Below, one piece after another: positions 31,921-41,285 of a DNA stretch of 50,790 nucleotides (within the stretch, counting starts at the first letter, position 1; each line of letters begins with the position of its first letter). Position numbers and translations under genes: made by a program. Under the pieces are notes generated by a model. The model had not been told where the DNA came from, searched no databases, and saw only the letters and a program-made list of their open reading frames with translations. The DNA comes from Pisolithus tinctorius (Eukaryota > Basidiomycota > Agaricomycetes > Boletales > Pisolithaceae), in NCBI GenBank assembly GCA_024663395.1, contig JANFAH010000149.1:1-50790 (forward strand). The letters are read 5' to 3'.

Positions 31921-34900
31921 TTGGAAAATTTTCAGAGATATTTTTTCGAGCAGCAAATGTCGAGCAAGTATCTAAGTCGAAGATTCCCTCGAGCCGGAAG
32001 AAGCAAGTCCGAAGGCAAATTAGTAGTCGAATTTCTGCGAAGAAGTCGTGAGAATGCGCCGAGAGAACTCGAGGGAATGCCACCGAGGCATTCGAAGGAT
32101 GCACCATGGTTCTCGGGGTATGCATCTGACCTTTTTAGGTATTTCGAAGAGGTTCGAAGTCTTTGCGAGCGCGAGAATTGCTTCGATGACCAAGAATGGG
32201 CGAAATGGGTTTGCTGGTATGCAAGTAGCGAAGTCTCGGACTCATGGTACGAATTCATCGAAGATCGGCTGAGTTGGCCCGAATTCGTGGTAGCCATTGC
32301 GCGTTTGTATCCTGGGTCCCGGAAGGTGGATCAACAGTACTCGAGGAATGACCTTTACAGCCTCGTTGACAGCCGAGCGGGAAGAGAAATTCATACAGAG
32401 GAAGAACTGATGAACTACAGACTATATTTTCTAGATTTAGCAACGTTTCTACGGGTTTCGAAGCAACTCGAGGCTGACGAGCTTGAAGACCTCTATGTAC
32501 AAGGCTTCGACAAGGAATTCCGGGGCGAAATTATTCGGAAAATGCGATGCGACGATCGACGGCGACACTCAGACGATCCATGGCCCATGGAGCAAGTAAC
32601 ATACACAGCAACACGACTACTACACAAAGGATTTCGCTCGGAGCGAGCACAAACAAGCGCGGAAGACTACTACAAGCCACGAAGTGACCCAGAATCGAGT
32701 TTGGACAAGCAACATCTATCTACGAAGTGTTTTCTGCCTACAGCTACACATGACTCGCTGACGTCCAGTATACAGGGATCTACAGAGTTATCAGGATACA
32801 TAGAGTGCGAGAAAGTACCGAAGTTAGTTTCAGCAAGTCGCGCGCAGCCACCGAGTTCATCCGAGAAGACAAAGAGTGAAGACCGAAGCCCTGCCAGGCT
32901 CGTCGAAGCAGCCACAGCAACCTGTTTTGAGATGGAAGAGTTTTCTCTGAGTATGAACCAAATACTGACTACTGAGTTACAGGAAGCAGTAGAACTTGAG
33001 CGAGTTGAACCAACATTGGTGGAGGAACCACTCACAACAAAAGTCCCGTTCGAATTCGAGGCAAATTGCAACACACAAAGGGGTTTTTCATTTTGTTCGT
33101 ATCGAGCTTCTCTGATGGCTACTGGTGTGTCACTACAGGAGTCCTACCTAAGAGGTCGAGGCAATGAAAGGAGCGGCCTCGGAGTTCCTGCAGTCAGCAG
33201 AAATATGCATCAGTTAACCAACGACCTATTCAGGTCAAAGATTCCACTCGAATTCGAAGCTGAAAGGCTCGAAGAACACCCGAAGCCCACAGGAGTTGGA
33301 GTCGAAGGGCTTGAAACACTCACAGGCAGTCCCGAAACAGATAGGTTGGCATACAAAGAGGTTATTGCGAGAAGAATTCAGATCGAGGAGCCATCGAGGC
33401 TCATTATACGAAGGAAGCCGCTGGAAGAAGTTTTGCGAATCGAAATGTTGAAGCACGCGGCGAGGGTGGACGGCCTCGCACTTGAAATGTTCCACGGCAG
33501 CGCGGTGCCAGCAATATATATTTTATTCGAGAATCCGTCGAGAGAATCGACGCGCGCACTCGGTATTAGGACTTGTAGAGGAAGTCCAGCGATGTTGACT
33601 AAGCGGAGTCACGTGACCGCTCTGCGCGTTGTGGCCGCGCGCACTCAAGTACTACATACTGACGACTCTACTGTTACAGGCCGACTATGCAAGATCGCGG
33701 CGATCGAAGAATATGAAGAATGGGGCGAGCGGCGTACCATATGGAAGTTACCGCGACTACGAGCGAGGGCGACAGCAGCATCGAATAGAGCAATTGCGAC
33801 GACGACGACGACCCTACTTAGCGCAGAAAAACGGCCATACGAGTTTGGATATACCGTTCGAAGGGAATGGGGCACGATGAGTGCAGTTACTGAGCTCGAA
33901 AGCTCAAAGGTCGGTTTTGATTTTGGAACGTTGTACTTACATCTGCCCTACTCTAGGGAAGCCGGATATCTACGACGGACAACGATCGCGATACAAGGAA
34001 CGACGAAGACGACGACGATTACACTGAGTGCGGATCGACGGCCAGTCAAGATCAGATGCGCCATTCTATGGAGACAAGGCGCGAGGAGTGCAGGCGTTGA
34101 GCTCAACAGCTCATGGGTTCGTTTTGATTTCGAGACGTTTTACTTACGACTATCCTACTCTAGGGCAAACGGACATACGCAACGAAGCACGACGGAGGTC
34201 CCCGCGATCGCAGTTCGAGGGTCAACGACGGACTACGAACGAGCGATAGCGACAGTAACGCGGACGACGACTAGACCTAGCGCAGGTCAATGGCCAGTCG
34301 ACATCGACTGTGCCGTTCGATGGAAACAGGGCGCGATGAGCGCGAGTACTGAGTCCGATGGCTCAGAGGTTCGTTTTGACTTCAAGACGCTTTACTTACA
34401 TCTATGCTATTCTAGAGAAGGTAGCTATCTACGGCGAACGGCGACCGTGGTACAAAGAACAAGGACGACGCTCGGCACAGATCGATGGCCGTGCAAGGCT
34501 AGAACATCTGTTCGATGGAGGCGAAGCGCAAGGAGCGCAGATGTTGGGCTCGGAGGCCCAAGGGTTTGTTTGGATTCTGGAACGCGTTACTTACATCTAC
34601 GCTATTCTAGGGAATACAAGAGTATGCGACAAAGAGCGACCGACGACCAAGCGATCCTGATGCAAGACTCTATGACGAACTACGACCGAAGATTGCGCGG
34701 GAGTACGACAGGAACAGCGGCAGCGACTGGAGCGACAGCAACGACGACGTTTGACACAGACCGAAGGCTGCGCGAGGCAGGAACAGCCGTCCGAAGGAAA
34801 CGAAGCGCGATGGAGACCACCGGGCTTGAACGCTCGGAGTTCTGTTTTGGTTCTAGGATACTTTACTTACATCTTCATTGTTCTAGGGAAGCCGACTATC

Positions 34901-37764
34901 TACGACGAACAGCGATCGCCATTCAAGAATCTACAATGGTCTACGAACAAGGGACGCGAGGAAGTACAGCAAGACGATCGCAAGGACTACAGTTCGGTCT
35001 TCAACAGCGATCGCCGAGGATACGAGGTCTGACGAGCGCGGATACTGAGCCCGATGGCTCAGAGAGAAGGTACCTGTCTACGACGAACAACAACTGCGGT
35101 ACAAGGAACGACTACGACGGTGCTCGAAGAGGATCGATGGCTGCGCAAGGCAAGACTTGCCATTCGATGGGAACAAGACGCGACGAGCGCGGGGAAAATG
35201 ACTATATACGACGAAGAGCGACTGACATCCAGAAGATCGCGATACAAGGAACGATGACGACGATAAGGCTTGATGCGGATCGGTGGCCACGCAAGCCTAA
35301 AACAGCCGTTCGATGGAGGCGAAGCGCGAGGAGCGCAGACACGGAGCTCAACGGCTCATCAGTTCGTTTTGATTGCGGAACGTCTTACTTACATCTATGC
35401 TGTCCTAGGGGAAGTGGTTATATACGACGAAGAGCGACCTACATCCCAGCAATCGCTATTCAAGAATCTACGAAGGACTATGAACGAAAGACACTCGGAC
35501 GTACCACGAAACGAGTGCGAGGACTACAGGTCGATCTGCGACGGCAGTCGTTGAAGATACAACATCTGACGAGCATGAATACTGGGCCTAACGGCTCAAG
35601 GGACAACGGATATACACAACAAGTTCACATCAAGGCTACCGTCGCTATTCTTGGGCGAGCCTTGCTCAGGCTCGAGCCGCGATGTAGTTGCCATGTATTG
35701 CCATCACTCACAGCGCTCAGGAAACACGCGAAGTCGATGGACCCATCCAATTCTGGAAATGCGTTCACGCACTTGAAGCGCAACGGCCCTAGTTTTTATC
35801 TTTGTTGCATGACTTCTTGCTTACAGGTACATTATTCTAGAGTAGACGACGATTCGGAAGAAAGGACACATCGACATACAGCGCAACAAGTACTACGACG
35901 GCTGCGGAAGGCCACAAGAAACAAGTTCAAGGCGACTACATGGACCGGTGTACGAGAGTTGCTACAAATGGCGATGCGACGGCGAGGTTTGAAGTCGCGA
36001 CAAGAAGCAAGACGTGCGAGAAGTGTCGAAGTCACATCGAGTGGGCCCGACGGCCTGAGTTTTAGTTTTTTCTTCGAAGCGTTTAACTTACGGCTACGTT
36101 GTTTCAGGAAATACGAGTTTTCACAGAGTATCGACGAATCATCGAGGATGGATAATGAGCGCGACAGCTCTAGCTTCTATTTTCGTTTTGCAAATTTCTA
36201 CTTACAGCTACATCGTATTAGAATAGACGAAGACGTCGAAGAAGGAACGCATCTATATACAGTACAACGGCGAATTTCAAAGTCGCAGCAAGACGCGCGA
36301 GATGCGAGGAGCATCGAAGCCATGCCGAGTGGGCTCGAAGGCCCAAGTCTTGGCCTTCTCTTTAAGCCGTTTTACTTACAGCTACCGCATTTTAGGGATC
36401 ACGAATTTTTACAGAGCATCAACGAACTCTTGAGTGTCGATGCGCCTACAGTACAAAGGTCCGGGTCGGCACGACCTGCGACCGCGTCCTTTGAAGAAGA
36501 AGGAGCCTACCTTACCGTCGATCGAAGCGAAATTTTAGGTCGACACGCCGTCGAGCAGTTAGCGAGGGGAGACACCATCCCCATGTTGGATATTGTGCAG
36601 AGACATCATGATGTCCCGTTTTATTCGGGGGACACCACAGACGAACGGGACGTGTTGGATATATTGGAGAGATCAGGCGTTACATATATTGTACAGAATG
36701 CCTTACTACGGCGAGGCGCGAGAGACCCCTCCGTCTACTTCAGGGGTTACGTCGAAGGCACCCGAGCCATCATCGAAGCAGCCATCGCAGCTGGTGTCTG
36801 TAGGCTCGTCTACACGAGTTCCGCAGGCGTCGTATTTGACAGCACTGACGTCGTGAATGTCGACGAACGAGTGCCCTACCTGGAGAAGCCGTTTGACGCA
36901 TATAGTGATGCCCAAGGGGTGTTCGGGTCCAGAGACAGCCAGATAGGTGGCAGCGGAAGTCTGTTCGATTGTACCTACGACGGGAACATCGCGCGCACGA
37001 TCCTACTTGCTGGGAACGAGCTCGTTCCTCCTCCCTCTTACTCCTCTACCATGTCGAGCGAACCCAAACTAGACCCCGAGCGCTCATTTTTGTCTCTTGT
37101 TTTTATGACGATCTACTCACGAATCTACGGGTCCAAGGTACTTGACAAAGTCGGAGCACGGCTGCTGAAATCAGAAGGAAAAGAAGACGGCGCGAGTTCA
37201 TGGGTAGAGTGCGAAGAGATGTTGACGAAACTCAGGAAGGGGAAATTTGAAGCCAAGGTGCCCTTTTCGGTTTTGATTCGAACATTATCTACTGCGAGGT
37301 ACAGGTACCCTGGTGTGAAGGAAAAGGCGATCGATGGGGATGGACAGTTTGAAGCTGCGCATCAGTACTTAGCATCAAGACTTCGTCCGCCCGACTGTGA
37401 GGTTGAAGGCCGACGACCAAGATCGAACAAAGTTAGCACCTTCACCCGTTGGGGCCGAAGACCTATCATCGAAGAGAGCTTGAGGATCTACAGACTTAAG
37501 GTGACAGCTTTTATTATAGTTCAAACACGTGCTACTTCGAGATATTTTGTTTCTAGCAGTGAACAAGTGGTAGATGAAGATGGGCAACTCGAGGTCGCTC
37601 GGCGACACTTAGTGCGAGAGCTTCGGCCACCTGATGGAGTACCAGATGAAGTACGAGAAATCAAGTGTGCGCATGCACAGGGAGTCGAGGCTGTGAAAAT
37701 AGGAATGGGACAAGTGAACGAGACAAGGGTCCCGGTGAGCGTGTCGATATATAGTTTTCTTTAA
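31921..37764 (+). CDS. GyB-2 long open frame, 1947 codons, N-terminal Gag domain
   Basis: Open from ATG 31921 to TAA 37762-37764. Codons about 53-230 are a gag domain alignable with GyB-1 Gag (APWFSGYASDLFRYFEEV; DLYSLVDSRAGREIHTEEEL; LYVQGFDKEFRGEIIRKM), without a zinc knuckle. The middle (about 33680-36420) is two arrays of degenerate repeats, very Arg/Thr-rich, holding intron-like cassettes. Then comes a captured dehydrogenase fragment (36505-37035) and two related tail segments (GDGQFEAAHQYLASRLRPPD and DEDGQLEVARRHLVRELRPP). No retroviral enzyme is recognisable. Over the array the +2 frame is also largely open, so the single 1947-residue product is doubtful and the real protein may be spliced or shorter. 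The gag part is well supported, the rest is not. Confidence 0.5.
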   Translation: MENFQRYFFEQQMSSKYLSRRFPRAGRSKSEGKLVVEFLRRSRENAPRELEGMPPRHSKDAPWFSGYASDLFRYFEEVRSLCERENCFDDQEWAKWVCWYASSEVSDSWYEFIEDRLSWPEFVVAIARLYPGSRKVDQQYSRNDLYSLVDSRAGREIHTEEELMNYRLYFLDLATFLRVSKQLEADELEDLYVQGFDKEFRGEIIRKMRCDDRRRHSDDPWPMEQVTYTATRLLHKGFRSERAQTSAEDYYKPRSDPESSLDKQHLSTKCFLPTATHDSLTSSIQGSTELSGYIECEKVPKLVSASRAQPPSSSEKTKSEDRSPARLVEAATATCFEMEEFSLSMNQILTTELQEAVELERVEPTLVEEPLTTKVPFEFEANCNTQRGFSFCSYRASLMATGVSLQESYLRGRGNERSGLGVPAVSRNMHQLTNDLFRSKIPLEFEAERLEEHPKPTGVGVEGLETLTGSPETDRLAYKEVIARRIQIEEPSRLIIRRKPLEEVLRIEMLKHAARVDGLALEMFHGSAVPAIYILFENPSRESTRALGIRTCRGSPAMLTKRSHVTALRVVAARTQVLHTDDSTVTGRLCKIAAIEEYEEWGERRTIWKLPRLRARATAASNRAIATTTTTLLSAEKRPYEFGYTVRREWGTMSAVTELESSKVGFDFGTLYLHLPYSREAGYLRRTTIAIQGTTKTTTITLSADRRPVKIRCAILWRQGARSAGVELNSSWVRFDFETFYLRLSYSRANGHTQRSTTEVPAIAVRGSTTDYERAIATVTRTTTRPSAGQWPVDIDCAVRWKQGAMSASTESDGSEVRFDFKTLYLHLCYSREGSYLRRTATVVQRTRTTLGTDRWPCKARTSVRWRRSARSADVGLGGPRVCLDSGTRYLHLRYSREYKSMRQRATDDQAILMQDSMTNYDRRLRGSTTGTAAATGATATTTFDTDRRLREAGTAVRRKRSAMETTGLERSEFCFGSRILYLHLHCSREADYLRRTAIAIQESTMVYEQGTRGSTARRSQGLQFGLQQRSPRIRGLTSADTEPDGSERRYLSTTNNNCGTRNDYDGARRGSMAAQGKTCHSMGTRRDERGENDYIRRRATDIQKIAIQGTMTTIRLDADRWPRKPKTAVRWRRSARSADTELNGSSVRFDCGTSYLHLCCPRGSGYIRRRATYIPAIAIQESTKDYERKTLGRTTKRVRGLQVDLRRQSLKIQHLTSMNTGPNGSRDNGYTQQVHIKATVAILGRALLRLEPRCSCHVLPSLTALRKHAKSMDPSNSGNAFTHLKRNGPSFYLCCMTSCLQVHYSRVDDDSEERTHRHTAQQVLRRLRKATRNKFKATTWTGVRELLQMAMRRRGLKSRQEARRARSVEVTSSGPDGLSFSFFFEAFNLRLRCFRKYEFSQSIDESSRMDNERDSSSFYFRFANFYLQLHRIRIDEDVEEGTHLYTVQRRISKSQQDARDARSIEAMPSGLEGPSLGLLFKPFYLQLPHFRDHEFLQSINELLSVDAPTVQRSGSARPATASFEEEGAYLTVDRSEILGRHAVEQLARGDTIPMLDIVQRHHDVPFYSGDTTDERDVLDILERSGVTYIVQNALLRRGARDPSVYFRGYVEGTRAIIEAAIAAGVCRLVYTSSAGVVFDSTDVVNVDERVPYLEKPFDAYSDAQGVFGSRDSQIGGSGSLFDCTYDGNIARTILLAGNELVPPPSYSSTMSSEPKLDPERSFLSLVFMTIYSRIYGSKVLDKVGARLLKSEGKEDGASSWVECEEMLTKLRKGKFEAKVPFSVLIRTLSTARYRYPGVKEKAIDGDGQFEAAHQYLASRLRPPDCEVEGRRPRSNKVSTFTRWGRRPIIEESLRIYRLKVTAFIIVQTRATSRYFVSSSEQVVDEDGQLEVARRHLVRELRPPDGVPDEVREIKCAHAQGVEAVKIGMGQVNETRVPVSVSIYSFL
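33680..35640 (+). repeat. GyB-2 repeat array 1: units with 47-nt intron-like cassettes
   Basis: Degenerate tandem units, mostly 195-275 bp, each ending in text like GGCTCAGAG or GCTCATGG. Six units are followed by a cassette GTTCGTTTTGA...TTACTTACATCT...CTAG of 47 nt (48 in one): 33910-33956, 34117-34163, 34369-34415, 34564-34610, 34839-34886, 35362-35408. The next unit then begins with text like GAAGCCGGATATCTACGACG. Two units lack the cassette at exactly the corresponding place (35064/35065 and about 35600/35601). GT start, a CTTAC branch-like site and AG end fit a short fungal intron. Confidence 0.75.
35740..36420 (+). repeat. GyB-2 repeat array 2
   Basis: Four shorter units, each with a T-rich segment ending TACTTACAGCTAC...TTTAG or close to it (about 35790-35836, 36060-36107, 36165-36212, 36340-36396). 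The units are joined by text such as GTCGAAG..GGCCC and AGTATCGACGAA. The T-rich segments resemble the cassettes of array 1, but the flanks are a different sequence. Confidence 0.6.
36505..37035 (+). pseudogene. captured fragment of a sterol-4-carboxylate 3-dehydrogenase (ERG26/NSDHL-like) gene
   Basis: Within the long frame of GyB-2 the translation departs from gag-like text and reads as a 3-beta-HSD family protein. Segments: LGRHAVEQLARGD (end of the Rossmann beta-alpha unit), FYSGDTTDERDVLDIL, GTRAIIEAAIAAGV, the strand LVYTSSAGVVFDSTDVVNVDE, PFDAY and LFDCTYDGNIARTILLA. These match the order in Erg26/NSDHL, the C-3 dehydrogenase of sterol C-4 demethylation at the ER. The Gly-rich NAD loop is replaced (TVDRSEILG), the YxxxK lysine is Gln (AYSDAQ), and the segment between PFDAY and the LFDxTY strand is largely missing, so it is not an enzyme. 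No intron separates the segments, consistent with capture as cDNA. The family call rests on recalled motifs. Confidence 0.72.
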
Positions 37765-38464
37765 AATGAGTTTTGCTTCGAGCGACGTCGTTCAACCGAG
37801 TCGTGCTAACCTTCGGGTGATTCTACTCACCCCGACTTATAGTTTCGAGTTCCATTGTTTTTTCTTGGTGCTAAATTGTCTTAAGGACGAGCAGTAGTCG
37901 AGAGCACATATGCATATAAGGATAGTAAATACATGACTGATTGAGATTTGTTTTAGGTACATATATACGTCTTCGAGCTGCCTCGTAGAGGGCCAGCCTC
38001 CGCTGTACCAGCCGCTGAGCTGCATTACACTCTGTTACTGTTTCGCACAAAGACTGTGCCTCGAAGAGCTGTCATTGACTCGCTCTGCACTCGATTTATT
38101 ACTCACTTGTTCGCTTGCCTGGAGATTATCTCCGTCGTCTTTTGGTTCGAGGTTTGGGCCTTGAGGGGAGTGTTCGAGAGGCAGGGTGTGTGTTCGAGAG
38201 GCCAGGTGGCGCTCTGTAGGCGGAAAGGGTTGTGTTCGAGGGCGAAAGGTTTTGAGGATGTAGAGGGTTGTTCAGCGAGATCAGGAGCGTGTTTTGGGAA
38301 GGAAGGGGGTCATGTTCGAGTAGTGAGGAGGTTAGGGGCGAAGAGTTGTGTTTGAAGGGCATGAGGATATGTGGTGAGGTCGAGGGAAGCAGATGCGAGG
38401 ATGAGGATGTTCGTGCGAGGAGGAGAGCGACCAAGGATGGTCGAATTCTAAACCACCCCTCGGA
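37765..38464 (+). other. GyB-2 3' untranslated region
   Basis: Between the long frame and the right LTR. 38150-38440 is G-rich with repeated TGTTCGAGAGGC-like text and a purine-rich run (GAGGATGAGGATG) that may supply plus-strand priming, though no clean polypurine tract abuts the LTR. No gene was recognised. Confidence 0.5.
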
Positions 38465-38925
38465 TGTAGGGAACGAGTTCGAGTTCCCTAGGAGAATCCG
38501 TCTTGGTCAGGAGTTTAGGGGTGGAAGGACTTGTTTTATTTCTTGCCTTTGTTTTTGTGTTTGTACCCCTGGACTTGGTGACGAGCAGCCGCGTCGCTGA
38601 CTAAGCGTGTGTGCTGTGTTCGCGCGAGTTCAGTTTACCATAACAACCAGTACAAGTCACAGGCCCTCAGTAGTAGGGTGATTTAGTCTCGCATTTTGGC
38701 GAGTTTTTGAGGTTAGATTTATTACTTTGGGGAGTACCCAAAGTGCCAGGAGGACTGGCAAGAGTATTAGACAGGCACAGCTAAGTATCTTTTTTCTAGT
38801 TCGCATTTTTTACGTTTTACTACACTTCTTTCTCCAGAGAGAACCTCCCTTTTGGGTCGAGCACTAAACTCGCCCATTACTGACTATTACTATTTATAGG
38901 TACATCTATTTTACCTATTCCTACA
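38465..38925 (+). repeat. GyB-2 right LTR, 461 bp
   Basis: Starts TGTAGGGAACGAG and ends TTCCTACA, followed by the target duplication TCGC. Near-identical to 31316-31777. Confidence 0.95.
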
Positions 38926-39064
38926 TCGCAGCCAGTTCTTGGACCTGCTTATGAATCTCCAGGCTGACAGCAAGGAGGTCTTTGGTAGAGATTTCCATCT
39001 TCACTTCTAAGACTTGGTTTATGAGATGTCTGGTAGCAGCCACTTCATCAAAACTGCTCTGGTG

Positions 39065-40513
39065 TCAAAATTTGGGTGCAGGAATTGTTGTAGGCTTAGA
39101 TTTCCTGGGATCTGTGGGATTAGAGACAGCTGGAGTTTTACTAATGGTTGGTTTCTCTGTAACATGGACAGGATTGTTTGGAACGGAATTAACGACTGGC
39201 CTGGGGGCGGTTGACACATTAGCAGGTGCCAGACTTGTCGTGGGGTTTCGCTGACAGCAGGCCAGAATTTCTACACCATCGAAACAAGCAGCCTTCTTCT
39301 TCTTGATATTATTTTTCAATTCTTCTACTTGTGTGTAAGCTCTCACCAGGGCACACTGGTCTTCTTCATCAGCATTACTCTCTAGTTCATCGTTGATTAG
39401 GTAGGAAGAGGGATGTAGTTCAACCTGAAACTCTGTGGATTCTTCATTAGTGAAGAACATCATGCTGATGAGATGAGGTGGGGTATCACGTCCTCGAGAC
39501 AAGTTTGATGACTGGCTAGGACGTTGTATGGAGACAAGGTTTGCTGAGGCGATGATAGAATTGCACATGGTGAGGAAGTTGTCGATCTTTTCTTTAAAGT
39601 TCCAGCCAGCAGCCGTCCTGGGAATGTCAGAACCATCAGGCATAAATACTCTTCCCCCTATCAGGGTGCATTTCCCAGCTTGTATGTATTCACGACACAG
39701 TGCACACTCTGCCATACGGTGACCATTGGTGCTCCCACAGAAGAAACACCATAGGTCAAAAGAGCAACAGAATTGGGCCTCTTGACCTTGCTGAGGGGGT
39801 GACATGTCAGTAGGTTGTTGGGCAACTTGGACATACTCACGTTTTAAGATAGTGGGGACAGTCGATGAAGAAGGGGGTGTGGAGTTCTGTGGAAACAAAG
39901 CTGAAGAATCAGGCTGAGGGAGATTTCGTTTTGCTCCACTGAGCAGGTAGTTAGCATGCTTGTAGACCAGATCGAACTCCCAAGGTTTGTCGATGTCATG
40001 ATCTAGGTCTGAAAGTTGCAATTGCATGAGCAAGGAATTCTGGAACCTTGGGGGAAACCCCTCAAGGAATTTCTCATTGATGTAGTCCTCAGGGAGCTTC
40101 TTCTTCTTCTGGATGAGGCCCAGGATGCATCGGAATTCCCAGACGTATTTACTGAGATCTTCCAGTGATCCCATAGGTTTCTGAACTTGATGGTAGAGTA
40201 AGGTTTCCAGGTTGGCATTGGTATAGCGATGATCTTTCACTGAGGCACCTGGATAGTAGTTCAGGAGTTCTTTGGAAAATGCATCCCAGTCATTGAAGTC
40301 ATTGGTGGCAGTGTCTAAGGTGGACCAAAATTCTGCCTCGTTGTGATTGGTGTAATGGATGACCCAGTGGATTTTATCCTTTCCAGTGTCAAGGCCAGCT
40401 TCGATGCACAGTTGTTCGACATCTTCAAGGTAGTGAGTGATGTCTTCAGTACAACCAGAAAACTTTGGGGCTTTGTTAGAGCCCCTGAGTGGCATGTCTC
40501 TAGCTCCAGACAT
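39065..40513 (-). CDS. gag: GyB-1 Gag
   Basis: Structural Gag of the second gypsy family, from ATG 40513 (MSGARDMPLRGSNKAPKFSG). I preferred this Met to the upstream in-frame start at 40687 because PKFSG begins the conserved gag domain. The domain runs over about residues 15-200 (YLEDVEQLCIEAGL; WDAFSKELLNYYPGAS; INEKFLEGFPPRFQNSLL). A CCHC-like finger C-x2-C-x5-H-x4-C follows (CFFCGSTNGHRMAEC), then a Cys-rich extension (CREYIQAGKC) and the RVFMPDGSDIPR segment. TGA 39065-39067 is probably a decayed Arg CGA, since the same frame continues toward the protease (EVKMEISTKDLLAVS), so the ancestral reading was a gag-pol fusion. Confidence 0.82.
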   Translation of the reverse strand: MSGARDMPLRGSNKAPKFSGCTEDITHYLEDVEQLCIEAGLDTGKDKIHWVIHYTNHNEAEFWSTLDTATNDFNDWDAFSKELLNYYPGASVKDHRYTNANLETLLYHQVQKPMGSLEDLSKYVWEFRCILGLIQKKKKLPEDYINEKFLEGFPPRFQNSLLMQLQLSDLDHDIDKPWEFDLVYKHANYLLSGAKRNLPQPDSSALFPQNSTPPSSSTVPTILKREYVQVAQQPTDMSPPQQGQEAQFCCSFDLWCFFCGSTNGHRMAECALCREYIQAGKCTLIGGRVFMPDGSDIPRTAAGWNFKEKIDNFLTMCNSIIASANLVSIQRPSQSSNLSRGRDTPPHLISMMFFTNEESTEFQVELHPSSYLINDELESNADEEDQCALVRAYTQVEELKNNIKKKKAACFDGVEILACCQRNPTTSLAPANVSTAPRPVVNSVPNNPVHVTEKPTISKTPAVSNPTDPRKSKPTTIPAPKF

Positions 40514-41285
40514 TGTGCAGGGTGGTACAGGGATCTGGATCGGAATTTTGGGAAGGATAGGAGCAGAATTTGAGAGAGTCGAGGCAAGAGTAATCTGTAC
40601 AGGTATTTGAGTAGAAAGGGTGATAGCGGTGTAAGAAAAAGTCCAAGTAGCTGTATAATACGAGCTAGATGGCTTAGATAACAACAATAAAAAATGAAGG
40701 GAACAAATTGTTCGTCCCGAGGGATTCTGGACTGTTGGGACTAGAAGGCAGGACCCAGTGCTTGTAGCGGTAGTGATTCGTGATGTGCACAGCGTGGTCC
40801 ACAGAGTAGTACTGGCGATGTGAGCAGTGCGAGTGGTATATGTAGTTCATGCATGGCAGAATGCGAGACATGTGGTGTAGACAAAGTGCAAAGGAAACTC
40901 ATGGTGACCTTCCGAGTGCCAAAAGGTATCATTCTGTACCTAAGTACAAGGCTTTATAGTCCAGGCAAACCCAGAACCTAGGTAAGACAGAGTACGAGTA
41001 AGGGAAAACCACATGACAGCGCATACACATAAGACAGGACAGGCCAGAAAAGAGGCCGAGGGTATACTACTAACAAAAAGGGGAACAGAGACTGTGGTAA
41101 GGAAAGAGTCCAAGGGAAAGGAAGCAACCGGAGGGCAGAGGCCGCAGATATAACATTGCGTGAGAGGGGATGAGGGTGCAGGAAGGTAGCGAGGTAGGTG
41201 GGAAGGCAGTATGCAAGCGGCGGCAAATGCAAGAGGTTCAGGAATGTAATGACAGTCACAGAATGGTAGATGATAGGGGCTTACG

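Larger units (their letters stand above)
31316..38925 (+). mobile_element. GyB-2: non-autonomous, gag-only LTR element in GyB-1
   Basis: 7.6 kb with LTRs 31316-31777 and 38465-38925 that begin TGTAGGGA and end CCTACA. The 4-bp duplication TCGC is at 31312-31315 and 38926-38929; removing the element rejoins the GyB-1 frame (QELAATKK). The LTRs differ by only a few substitutions and single-base indels, and CpG is retained, so it is the youngest retroelement in this stack. It has a tRNA-type primer site and one long open frame with a gag domain but no recognisable protease, RT or integrase. It resembles a LARD-type parasite of the GyB family. Confidence 0.9.

Noticed and set aside
33645..33875. 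Minus-strand open frames across the GyB-2 arrays
   Set aside because: No start context, motif or conservation between units; shadows of stop-poor repeats.
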